NCBI GenBank assembly: GCA_051010095.1
Contig: JBPCVX010000306.1
Span: 1 to 5,075 of the forward strand
Length of the DNA stretch: 5,075 bases
Reading direction: 5' to 3'
Source: CAJQND01 sp051010095
Lineage (GTDB): Bacteria; Pseudomonadota; Alphaproteobacteria; Rhizobiales; CAJQND01
Shown here: positions 1 through 5,075 of the stretch, in pieces
How the letters are laid out: each line of letters opens with the position of its first letter
Position numbering within the stretch: position 1 is the stretch's first letter
The notes under the pieces: model-generated
Told to the model about the DNA's origin: nothing
Seen by the model: only the letters and a program-made list of their open reading frames with translations
Database searches by the model: none
Translations under genes and position numbers: made by a program

Positions 1-482
1 GGTGATGTATCGCCAGTAACCACATCGCGCGCGATTTCAACGGCCTCGAATATTTTACTGTATCCTGTACATCTGCAGATATTGCCGCCGAGGCGCTCTT
101 TAATTTCTTCTATGCCGGCCTTAGAGTTTTCCCGCAAGATACTCGTTGCTGCCATGACCATACCTGGTATGCAGTAACCACACTGGCTGGCACCGGTTTT
201 GTGGAACGCTTTTTGAACTGGTGTAAGGTCGCCTGGTTCTGCAATGCCCTCAATTGTTTCAACTGAACAGCCTTGCGCTTTAGCGACCGGCATTAGACAA
301 GATTTTACAAGCTTGCCGTCTACAAATACCGAACATGTTCCGCATTCGCCTGCGCCGCACCCTTCTTTGGTGCCCGTTAGGGCGAGCTCGTCGCGCAAAA
401 AATCCAGCAATCGCAAATGAACACCGGTATGTTTTTTGACCCGCGTTCCATTGACTTCCATTTCGATATCAAATCTAGGCAT
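1..482 (-). CDS. [2Fe-2S]-binding small subunit of a molybdenum hydroxylase (CoxS/XdhC-like), 3' end outside window
   Basis: Electron-transfer subunit of a xanthine dehydrogenase/CO dehydrogenase-family molybdenum hydroxylase. It passes electrons from the molybdopterin subunit to the FAD subunit in the cytoplasm. I translated 160 residues from the ATG at 482-480. The plant-type ferredoxin domain (about 1-75) has the first cluster motif GCGAGECGTC, with C42, C47 and C50, followed by C62. The all-helical C-terminal domain carries the second cluster: C101 and C104 in QCGYC, and C136 and C138 in NICRCTGY. All eight cysteine ligands are present, so the subunit looks functional. The frame is open at the left edge. 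Family members are about 155-170 residues, so only a few residues are probably missing. The start is fixed by a near-perfect Shine-Dalgarno (AAGGAGG on the minus strand, 489-495), six bases from the ATG. The start overlaps the stop of the FAD-subunit gene, which suggests coupled translation. Substrate is unknown. Confidence 0.95.
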   Translation of the reverse strand, partial: MPRFDIEMEVNGTRVKKHTGVHLRLLDFLRDELALTGTKEGCGAGECGTCSVFVDGKLVKSCLMPVAKAQGCSVETIEGIAEPGDLTPVQKAFHKTGASQCGYCIPGMVMAATSILRENSKAGIEEIKERLGGNICRCTGYSKIFEAVEIARDVVTGDTS

Positions 483-495
483 TCGCGGCCTCCTT
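475..495 (-). promoter_or_regulatory. Overlapping stop/start with strong Shine-Dalgarno between the M and S subunit genes
   Basis: On the minus strand the small-subunit start ATG (482-480) lies upstream of the medium-subunit stop TAG (477-475) in the sequence ATGCCTAG, an eight-base overlap in different frames. The AAGGAGG at 489-495 lies inside the upstream coding sequence. This arrangement is usual for stoichiometric subunits made by translational coupling, and it decides the start of the small subunit. Confidence 0.85.
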
Positions 496-1392
496 TGTAT
501 CTTCGAAGTTCATGTTAATCCCACTATCTGCCAAGGCATCCACGATGGCCGCTTCAACAAATCCACGGACGACTTCGCGCCTATAGGCCCGCCGCGTGCG
601 CGATGCAACAAGATCACCAGTTTGCGCGCAAATCCGCCTGATCTGCTCAAGATTTATCGCCTCACCCTTGAGCGCAGTTTCAATTTCTGTCAGCCGTATT
701 GGAACAGGTGCAACACCTCCGAGTGCCAATCTTACGTCCTCGAAATGTGTTCCTGCAGCGCTGGCGCGCACAAGACCGGCAACGCAAACCGCTGAAATAA
801 CCAGCGAACGGCGTTGCCCGACTTTCTCGAATGAGCCGCCATACCCCTTCATCGAACTACACGTGATCGCCGTAACGATTTCACCGGCCTCCAGAACGGT
901 TTTGCCAGGCCCGGTGAGAAACGCGCTGACGTTCACTTCCCTGCGCACGGCTTTACTATCGACAAGGCGCGCGATCTCAACAACGCCATCCATAGCCAGG
1001 ACCGGTGGTGTGCCGTCGGAGGCGGGAGAAGCATTTATGACATTGCCAACAAGTGTGGCTTGTTGCCGAATTTGGTCGTCTGCAAACCAAACCGCGCAAA
1101 ACGGCATACACGGTAGATGCTCCCGTAAGACCGGGTCTTCGAGGAAAGCCTGGTAAGGAAGTGTTGCGCCGATGCGCACAAAACCATCTGCAACTTGATA
1201 CCCTGCAAGCTCAGAAACATGCGTAACATCAATAAGTGCTGGAAGGTGCACATCCCCCGCCCGACCTTCGCGCGCCCACGGCAAGAGGTCTGTCGCGCCA
1301 GCAATCAACTGGCTTCCCTCCGGCGCATCGGCAAGTATTTCCAATGCTTCCGTTAGACTTTCGGGCATCAAGTACTGATCATAACTCAGCAT
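475..1392 (-). CDS. FAD-binding medium subunit of a molybdenum hydroxylase (CoxM/XdhB-like)
   Basis: The FAD subunit takes electrons from the [2Fe-2S] subunit and passes them to an acceptor (NAD+, quinone or oxygen, depending on the enzyme). The 305-residue protein has the usual length for stand-alone M subunits. Family motifs are in order: the first FAD loop LIAGATDLL (residues 29-37), the second FAD loop TLVGNVINASPASDGTP (113-129), FEKVGQRRSLVIS (188-200) opening the last part of the FAD domain, and the C-terminal domain with RLALGGVAPVPIR (221-233) and SRTRRAYRREVVRGFV (264-279). The first loop has Ala where Gly is more usual (AGATD versus AGGTD), a mild variation. A Shine-Dalgarno GAGGG lies about ten bases before the ATG. 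The gene starts 23 bases after the alcohol dehydrogenase stop, and its own stop sits inside the start region of the next gene (ATGCCTAG overlap), so it is part of one operon. The family is certain; the substrate is not. Confidence 0.95.
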   Translation of the reverse strand: MLSYDQYLMPESLTEALEILADAPEGSQLIAGATDLLPWAREGRAGDVHLPALIDVTHVSELAGYQVADGFVRIGATLPYQAFLEDPVLREHLPCMPFCAVWFADDQIRQQATLVGNVINASPASDGTPPVLAMDGVVEIARLVDSKAVRREVNVSAFLTGPGKTVLEAGEIVTAITCSSMKGYGGSFEKVGQRRSLVISAVCVAGLVRASAAGTHFEDVRLALGGVAPVPIRLTEIETALKGEAINLEQIRRICAQTGDLVASRTRRAYRREVVRGFVEAAIVDALADSGINMNFEDTKEAANA

Positions 1393-1415
1393 TGGTTCAC
1401 AACCCTCTTTTGCGC

Positions 1416-2579
1416 CTATTCGGCAGCCTGGCGTTTCGCAACAGCATGATCATTCTTCACGACGACCTTGATGGCATCTTCAACACGATCTTTAGCATAG
1501 CGGAGCGCTTCTTGAAGCTCTGTCATGGGAAAAGTGTGCGTGTGAATGAGCGTTGCATCGAAACGCTTTTGGCGCATAAAAGCCTCGGCGCGGTGTGTGG
1601 CAGTCTTTCCCTCGCCGCGAATGCCGTAGAGGTAAATATTGTTCCGCACCAAATGCGCAACATCAACGGCGGGTGCATCATGCGGGAATGCCGCTAGACA
1701 AATCTTGCCACCACGGTTCACCATTTGAGCCGCTTCGTTGATCGCATTAGAGGCCGCCGAGCATTCGATGACATAATCGACACCCTTGCCATCGGTAATT
1801 TTGCGCACAGCTTCAACTGGATCTTCCTTGCGTACATTGATGACATGGTCCGCGCCGAGTTTTGTTCCGATATCGAGGCGATTGTCACGAGTGCCGGTCA
1901 AAATGACGGGTTGTGCGCCCAAGGCTTTGGCGACCGCGACACCTAGAAGGCCAATTGGACCGGGGCCCGTTACCACAACGCTTTCCCCTGCGACCAGACC
2001 GCCAAGCTCGGTCAAGCCATACATGGCGGTGCCTGCCGTCACCACCAGCGTTGCCTCTTCGTCCGACATGGTGTCATCAACATGAACCAAGGTGTTGATG
2101 TTGTTGACTTGATACTCGCAAAAACCGCCATCTGTAGTGAACCCGTTCGCGCGGTGACCCTTGTCAACATCACCATAGTTTTTACCGTAGTTGTGACATG
2201 AGGTGTACATTCCTTCGCGGCAACGTTTGCACTGCCCACACCCAGCGTGAATTTCCACGGTTACGCGTTCTCCGATTTGGTATTCATCAACACCTGGGCC
2301 AAGAGCGACAACAGTGCCCATATATTCATGGCCTGGCGTGAACCCTTTATTGTGAGGTCCACCGCCCTCGATCATGGCTGGTGGTCCGTGATGGATGATC
2401 TCCAAATCGGTAGCGCAAATTGCAACAGCATCGATGCGTACCAAAACTTCAGCTTTTTCGGGAACCGGAACAGGCTTATCTTCAAGCGTCAATTCACCCG
2501 GGCCACCCAACACCCAGGCCTTCATTTTCTCTGGAATAGGATAGTCAGGATCGGTTTTTACGTTTTCGGGCATGGCCAT
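1416..2579 (-). CDS. Zinc-binding medium-chain alcohol dehydrogenase (threonine/polyol dehydrogenase-like)
   Basis: Cytoplasmic NAD(P)-dependent oxidoreductase of the medium-chain (MDR) superfamily, 387 residues, the expected length plus a short N-terminal extension. The GroES-like domain (about 20-150) has catalytic zinc residues C55 (ICATD) and H84-E85 (PGHEY), and the structural zinc lobe C114, C117, C120, C128 (CGQCKRCREGMYTSC). The Rossmann domain (about 195-330) has VVVTGPGPIG (201-210). The second strand ends TGTRDNRL rather than in an acidic residue, which hints at NADP(H). The position normally holding the third catalytic zinc ligand (Cys in CAG-type MDRs) is T181 in VVTAGT. The first ATG (2579) is preferred over the in-frame ATG six bases later because GAGGA lies about nine bases upstream of it. 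It sits 40 bases after iclR and 23 before the FAD subunit, so it belongs to their operon. The C-terminus resembles threonine/sorbitol/erythritol-type dehydrogenases, but I cannot assign the alcohol. Confidence 0.93.
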   Translation of the reverse strand: MAMPENVKTDPDYPIPEKMKAWVLGGPGELTLEDKPVPVPEKAEVLVRIDAVAICATDLEIIHHGPPAMIEGGGPHNKGFTPGHEYMGTVVALGPGVDEYQIGERVTVEIHAGCGQCKRCREGMYTSCHNYGKNYGDVDKGHRANGFTTDGGFCEYQVNNINTLVHVDDTMSDEEATLVVTAGTAMYGLTELGGLVAGESVVVTGPGPIGLLGVAVAKALGAQPVILTGTRDNRLDIGTKLGADHVINVRKEDPVEAVRKITDGKGVDYVIECSAASNAINEAAQMVNRGGKICLAAFPHDAPAVDVAHLVRNNIYLYGIRGEGKTATHRAEAFMRQKRFDATLIHTHTFPMTELQEALRYAKDRVEDAIKVVVKNDHAVAKRQAAE

Positions 2580-2619
2580 GTTTTCGTTTCCTCTTCGTTT
2601 CCCAGTGCGTTCTATCGCT

Positions 2620-3483
2620 TTATTCTGTTTTCTCTGTGCGCCTTCCCAGCAATTCTGACAGGGTCGTAGCGCATGCTTTCACCGCATGCTTTGTTGCTTC
2701 AACATGCTCGTTCGTTGCGCGCATTTCCGGCATTGAACAGCTGATGGACCCCATAACTGCGCCAGAAATATCGCGAATAGCGCTTCCAACGCATATGACA
2801 CCTGGCTGAAACTCTTCGCGATCAAGCGCAAAGCCATTGCGCCGCACGTGGCGAAGCTCTTCAACCAAATCTCCTAGCGACGTGATTGTGTGCTCTGTAA
2901 AGGCTGAGAGGCCCTTCTCAGCCACCACGCGTGCAATCTCGGTTTCGGGCAACCAGGCAAGAATGGCTTTCCCCGTCGCAGTGGCATGAGCGGCGTTTGC
3001 TTTACGACCTGTATCTGTGGCAACGCGCACCGCATGTAACGACTCAAGCTTACCCAGCGTCGTCAGATCATGTCCATGCAGCATTGCAAGATGCACACTC
3101 TCCTTGGTTATCTGATTGAGCCGCCTTAGTTCGGGCATCGCAACTTCTGCCAGATTAAACTGCCCCATGCGGCTGTTTGAGATTTCCAGAATCTTCGGTC
3201 CGAGAAAATATGAACGGCCTTGCGGGTTCTGACCAACATATCCGCGCTTCACCAATGTCGAGATCAAATGATGGCACGTTGACAAGTTCAGACTGGAGCG
3301 GATCGCGATTTCTTTTAGGGCGATTTCACCGTTGGCATCCGCAAGTACCTCAATAAGATCAAGTGCGCGATCAACTGACTGGATGGTCCTTGAACCGCGG
3401 GGTGCTTTGCCAAGACTAATCGCGCTTAAGCGTTCCGAGGCATCGGGCTTTTCATCTATCGCGACTGCTGTTTCCGTCGGCAT
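2620..3483 (-). CDS. IclR-family transcriptional regulator
   Basis: DNA-binding one-component regulator of 287 residues. The N-terminal winged helix-turn-helix (about 33-95) begins TIQSVDRALDLIEVLA, with the recognition helix around LSTCHHLISTLVKRGYV (67-83) and the wing at QGRSYFLG (88-95). The C-terminal IclR effector-binding domain (about 110-280) shows the family signatures HATATGKAILAWLP (166-179) and FQPGVICVGSAIRD (225-238). A roughly 30-residue tail precedes the HTH. The ATG at 3483 is the only ATG before the HTH, and in-frame stops lie just upstream. Its Shine-Dalgarno is poor (TTAAG), so expression may be low. It heads the operon, 40 bases before the alcohol dehydrogenase. Family knowledge suggests a small acid or aromatic effector and autoregulation; the target being this operon is inferred from position and from the repeats upstream. 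Confidence 0.93.
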   Translation of the reverse strand: MPTETAVAIDEKPDASERLSAISLGKAPRGSRTIQSVDRALDLIEVLADANGEIALKEIAIRSSLNLSTCHHLISTLVKRGYVGQNPQGRSYFLGPKILEISNSRMGQFNLAEVAMPELRRLNQITKESVHLAMLHGHDLTTLGKLESLHAVRVATDTGRKANAAHATATGKAILAWLPETEIARVVAEKGLSAFTEHTITSLGDLVEELRHVRRNGFALDREEFQPGVICVGSAIRDISGAVMGSISCSMPEMRATNEHVEATKHAVKACATTLSELLGRRTEKTE

Positions 3484-3485
3484 CT

Positions 3486-3505
3486 TAATATGAAACCATA
3501 TTCAT
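3486..3505. promoter_or_regulatory. Candidate operator in the iclR leader: inverted copy of the TAATATGAAA element plus a small palindrome
   Basis: TAATATGAAA lies at 3486-3495 on the plus strand. It is the exact reverse complement of TTTCATATTA at 3579-3588. It overlaps an inverted repeat ATGAA-N6-TTCAT (3490-3505), similar in size to IclR-family pseudo-palindromes. The site falls between the predicted transcript start and the iclR ATG, where a bound protein could block elongation or initiation. That IclR binds here is inference. Confidence 0.4.
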
Positions 3506-3524
3506 TATTTTGGATCGTGAAACA

Positions 3525-3554
3525 AAAATAACGATAAGTGCTCTACGAAGTCAA
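3525..3554 (-). promoter_or_regulatory. Predicted sigma70-type promoter for the iclR-adh-M-S operon
   Basis: Reading the minus strand, TTGACT (3554-3549, five of six matches to TTGACA) is followed after 18 bases by TATTTT (3530-3525, four of six matches to TATAAT). This would start the transcript near 3517, giving a leader of about 35 bases before the iclR ATG. The -35 fits well and the -10 is moderate. Confidence 0.5.
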
Positions 3555-3558
3555 TAAA

Positions 3559-3588
3559 TTTCACATTACAAAATCATATTTCATATTA
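3559..3588. promoter_or_regulatory. Candidate operator: tandem TTTCAYATTA elements upstream of the -35
   Basis: TTTCACATTA (3559-3568) and TTTCATATTA (3579-3588) differ at one base and are spaced 20 bp start to start, about two helical turns. They lie on the same DNA face immediately upstream of the predicted -35 (3549-3554). A further inverted repeat, ATATTT (3576-3581) and AAATAT (3591-3596), overlaps the second copy. The region is very AT-rich, so chance repetition is possible, but a third, inverted copy in the iclR leader strengthens the case. Confidence 0.45.
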
Positions 3589-3648
3589 TCAAATATAATC
3601 ACAATTAATTTTGGTCGCGTATAGATTTTTTTCTTGGGTGCCGTTAAA

Positions 3649-3677
3649 GAGACAACTATGCGTTCTGTTGAGATAAT
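3649..3677 (+). promoter_or_regulatory. Weak candidate promoter for the BLUF gene
   Basis: GAGACA (3649-3654, four of six to TTGACA) and GATAAT (3672-3677, five of six to TATAAT) are 17 bases apart. The predicted start would fall close to 3684, inside the AGGTG ribosome site (3681-3685), leaving a very short leader. That makes either this promoter or its use uncertain. Confidence 0.25.
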
Positions 3678-3696
3678 ACAAGGTGCTTAAACCAAC

Positions 3697-4134
3697 ATGC
3701 GTTATTTGATTTATGTCAGTCAGGCAGCAAAACCGATGAGTTCGCAGGAACTCTCGGAGATCTTGGAAAAAAGCCGTGACTACAATGAAAGAGACGGTGT
3801 AACTGGGCTGTTGGTTTACAAGTTCAATGCTCAACGCAACACTGGGAATTTTATGCAGCTTCTGGAAGGGCCGGCAGACGTTTTAAAAGAAGCGTTCAGG
3901 CGCATTTCCGATGATCAACGCCACCATACGAAGATTGTCTTGGAAGAAGGCGATATTTCGGAACGGAATTTCCCCAACTGGTCCATGGGATTTAAATCGG
4001 TTGTTTCAGAAGATCTCATGAACGCGGCCGGGTTTACAGATCTGGGTGAAGAGAGTTTTGCTTTGCGCGCGCAGGCTGGAGAGATCAAGGGTGCTTTGGA
4101 CATCATGAAATCATTCTACGAAGAAGATGACTAG
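3697..4134 (+). CDS. Stand-alone BLUF-domain blue-light photoreceptor
   Basis: BLUF proteins bind FAD and switch a hydrogen-bond network around the flavin under blue light. Short ones act by binding partner proteins. This 145-residue protein is one BLUF domain (about 1-105) with a helical tail and an acidic C-terminus (FYEEDD). Key residues are in place: Y6 (LIYVS), N30 (DYNERDGVTGLLVY), Q54 (FMQLLEG), and W95 and M97 (NWSMGF). These match Tyr21, Asn45, Gln63, Trp104 and Met106 of AppA. Between the VTGLLVY strand and FMQ there are about six extra residues (around 43-49) compared with AppA. No output domain is fused, so signalling would go through a partner not visible here. An AGGTG lies 11 bases before the ATG. 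It is divergent from iclR and shares the 213-base intergenic region; no functional link to the operon is evident. Confidence 0.93.
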   Translation: MRYLIYVSQAAKPMSSQELSEILEKSRDYNERDGVTGLLVYKFNAQRNTGNFMQLLEGPADVLKEAFRRISDDQRHHTKIVLEEGDISERNFPNWSMGFKSVVSEDLMNAAGFTDLGEESFALRAQAGEIKGALDIMKSFYEEDD

Positions 4135-4194
4135 CTTGAACGCTAATCTGATATGTGTCACACAGTGCGCGTCGATCAACTTGAACACTCTGAT
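4135..4194 (+). repeat. Imperfect direct repeat at the 5' edge of the pseudogene
   Basis: CTTGAACGCTAATCTGAT (4135-4152) and CTTGAACACTCTGAT (4180-4194) share CTTGAAC, then C, then TCTGAT, with three extra bases in the first. They begin 45 bases apart and are in the same reading frame (LER-stop-SD and LEHSD). This may be the trace of a small duplication at the truncation point, or chance. Confidence 0.3.
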
Positions 4195-4518
4195 CATATT
4201 GTAGATAAAATTATTGCCGATATTAAGTGATCGCGCTTTGTCGTCGCAGATTTTACTTGTGGCAAGATAACTGAAAATTTCGAAGGCAAAGAAATAGAAC
4301 ACGGTTTGCAGCGAGGTGGCGTGTAACTCGAAGCTGGATTTGCGGAAGGTTTGGGATTGAATGTGATATGGTCATGCCGGAAGGACATGCTGCGTCATGT
4401 GCACTTTGACACTAGTCAATTCAAACACATCACTTGGGAAAGTAAGGAAGAATTAACTGAAAAACTGGAGTTGCGAATTCGCAGTGTTGTTGGCGAAGGA
4501 CACGAGTTGAGCAAGTAA
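4153..4518 (+). pseudogene. 5'-truncated, twice-interrupted remnant of a nucleoside 2-deoxyribosyltransferase-like protein
   Basis: One plus-strand frame from 4153 to the TAA at 4516-4518 (122 codons) keeps protein-like sequence throughout, broken only by TGA at 4228-4230 and TAA at 4324-4326. Segments in order: VRVDQLEHSDHIVDKIIADI, stop, SRFVVADFT, an insert of about 18 residues, RGGV, stop, LEAGFAEGLGLNVIWSCRKD, then VHFDTSQFKHITWE and ELTEKLELRIRSVVG. From memory this matches a family of about 200 or more residues related to nucleoside 2-deoxyribosyltransferases, with conserved VADFT, GGVYFEAGFA, VIW-CRKD, VHFDTRQYNHI-WE and RI-A-IG. The second stop stands where Tyr is expected (one base, TAC/TAT to TAA), directly before the conserved Glu. 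The N-terminal part is absent: an in-frame stop lies at 4144-4146 and then the BLUF gene. No frameshift is seen, so decay looks recent. Family name is a recollection, not a search. Confidence 0.75.
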
Positions 4519-4637
4519 AATATCTGGAGAAGTGGTGCATGGGATAAACTCTTAATAGCGATTGCACAGCTAATTCCGAGCTTGCCCTCTTATGGAGTGT
4601 TCTATGTTGTTTTAAGCAGTTAGGGATGATCTAACGG
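4519..4637. other. Spacer without identifiable features
   Basis: This stretch between the pseudogene and the 94-residue gene has stops in the frames I read. I see no good promoter, hairpin or RNA gene. TATGTT near 4602 could be a -10 element but lacks a well-spaced -35. Confidence 0.4.
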
Positions 4638-4922
4638 ATGGCAAGAAAAACAATCGCCCAAAAATCTTCTCTCGTTCGGCCAAACCGAACGCGCGATCTC
4701 AATCTTCTGGCGACCACCACTTGCCAACAACATGACTTCGATCCGCTGCTTGATCTGATCAACACATTGCAGAACGCAAAACCAGACGACCTATCGACAT
4801 ATCAACGCTCCGATTCGCTGCTGAAGGCGATGGCGTTTGTATATCCAAAGCAGCGATCGGTCGATGTCGGCACGGGCGATCAAATGAAGGACGTAAGGAT
4901 TGTGATCGGTGGGATTGATTAA
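4638..4922 (+). CDS. Small hypothetical protein, possibly phage-derived
   Basis: A 94-residue soluble protein with no membrane segment or signal peptide. The N-terminus is basic (MARKTIAQKSSLVRPNRTRD). It is followed by a helical stretch with FDPLLDLINTLQNAK (34-48) and SDSLLKAMAFVYPKQRSVDV (58-77), and a C-terminal strand-like DVRIVIGGID. The pattern FDP...ALLPYxYPKxxxV is one I associate with small phage or prophage proteins encoded near terminases, but the match is loose and I do not assign a function. The ATG is the first after an in-frame TAA at 4632-4634. The only ribosome-site candidates are a distant AGGGA (4622-4626) and a close ACGG, so initiation looks weak. The opposite strand also carries a long open frame here, but its translation has no recognisable pattern. 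Confidence 0.5.
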   Translation: MARKTIAQKSSLVRPNRTRDLNLLATTTCQQHDFDPLLDLINTLQNAKPDDLSTYQRSDSLLKAMAFVYPKQRSVDVGTGDQMKDVRIVIGGID

Positions 4923-4952
4923 ATGCGCTGCCACTCGAATTGTTCAGGACAT

Positions 4953-4977
4953 TTAACAGGGCAATACACTCTGTTAA
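4953..4977. repeat. Inverted repeat TTAACAG-N11-CTGTTAA
   Basis: Perfect seven-base arms (4953-4959 and 4971-4977) flank an 11-base spacer, between two convergent genes. There is no T-run on either side, so it is a poor intrinsic terminator. It could be a protein-binding palindrome or a weak RNA hairpin. Confidence 0.4.
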
Positions 4978-5011
4978 TGAGGAGTGATTGCTGTCCGCCT
5001 TTTCAAAGTGT

Positions 5012-5075
5012 TTAAGGCAAAAGGTATGTCGCAATGATGCCAATAACAATCAGCAAGCCATAAAGGCCAAGAAGT
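5012..5075 (-). CDS. C-terminus of a probable membrane protein, rest outside window
   Basis: Read from the right edge on the minus strand, one frame gives LLGLYGLLIVIGIIATYLLP followed by TAA at 5014-5012. This 20-residue stretch is wholly uncharged and strongly hydrophobic, as expected for the last transmembrane helix of an integral membrane protein such as a transporter. The other two minus frames give less protein-like sequence, and one has an early stop. With so few residues the family cannot be told, and chance hydrophobicity of an AT-rich stretch is possible. It would converge with the small plus-strand gene. Confidence 0.45.
   Translation of the reverse strand, partial: LLGLYGLLIVIGIIATYLLP

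Noticed and set aside
596..1156. Long plus-strand open frame across the FAD-subunit gene
   Set aside because: It lies wholly antisense to a gene with clear family motifs, and its translation shows no domain pattern.
1236..1697. Plus-strand open frame spanning the junction of the FAD-subunit and alcohol dehydrogenase genes
   Set aside because: It is antisense to the C-terminus of the dehydrogenase and the start of the FAD subunit, with no recognisable motif; a shadow of the coding strand.
2580..2619. Possible terminator or internal promoter between iclR and the alcohol dehydrogenase
   Set aside because: The 40-base gap holds only a ribosome site (GAGGA); no hairpin with a T-run and no paired promoter boxes are seen.
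3589..3834. Minus-strand 81-residue open frame overlapping the BLUF start
   Set aside because: Half of it is antisense to the conserved BLUF N-terminus, and the rest lies in low-complexity AT-rich DNA.
4153..4170. TGTGTCACACA as a CRP/FNR-like site or terminator stem
   Set aside because: The palindrome is too short, has no T-run, and lies inside the pseudogene frame.
4228..4326. Possibility that the in-frame TGA (4228) is selenocysteine or a readthrough codon
   Set aside because: A second stop of a different type (TAA, 4324) interrupts the same frame, the N-terminal half is missing, and I see no stem-loop right after the TGA like a bacterial SECIS. Pseudogene decay is simpler.
4759..5049. 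Minus-strand 96-residue open frame overlapping the small plus-strand gene
   Set aside because: Its translation shows no pattern, and it overlaps the hydrophobic C-terminal frame from the right edge; the plus-strand reading is somewhat better supported.

Overview
The window looks like bacterial chromosome, most likely from an alphaproteobacterium. This rests on moderate GC genes, an IclR-led catabolic cluster with coxMSL-like gene order, and a short BLUF photoreceptor. I cannot name the genus.

Left two thirds (1-3483, minus strand): four closely packed genes that read as one operon, transcribed right to left. In transcription order they are an IclR-family regulator, a zinc-type medium-chain alcohol dehydrogenase, the FAD-binding (CoxM/XdhB-like) subunit of a molybdenum hydroxylase, and its [2Fe-2S] (CoxS-like) subunit, which runs off the left edge. 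The M-then-S order predicts that the catalytic molybdopterin (L) subunit lies just outside the window. The likely logic is that the regulator senses a small catabolic substrate, the molybdenum hydroxylase oxidises an aldehyde or N-heterocycle type substrate, and the alcohol dehydrogenase handles a linked alcohol/carbonyl step. The substrate cannot be read from the sequence.

Middle (3484-3696): an AT-rich divergent intergenic region with a plausible promoter for the operon. It also carries three copies of a TAATATGAAA-type element: two tandem copies 20 bp apart just upstream of the -35, and one inverted copy between the -10 and the iclR start. This is a good candidate for IclR autoregulation.

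Right third (3697-5075): a plus-strand, stand-alone BLUF blue-light sensor, then a decayed stretch. The decayed stretch contains a previously unmarked pseudogene at 4153-4518. It is a 5'-truncated remnant of a nucleoside 2-deoxyribosyltransferase-like family protein whose single frame is kept intact except for two nonsense codons. After it comes a small 94-residue protein of uncertain, perhaps phage-related, origin. At the right edge is the hydrophobic C-terminus of a minus-strand membrane protein. This right part looks like accessory, eroding DNA beside a functional catabolic operon. I found no convincing RNA gene, insertion sequence, CRISPR array or strong intrinsic terminator.
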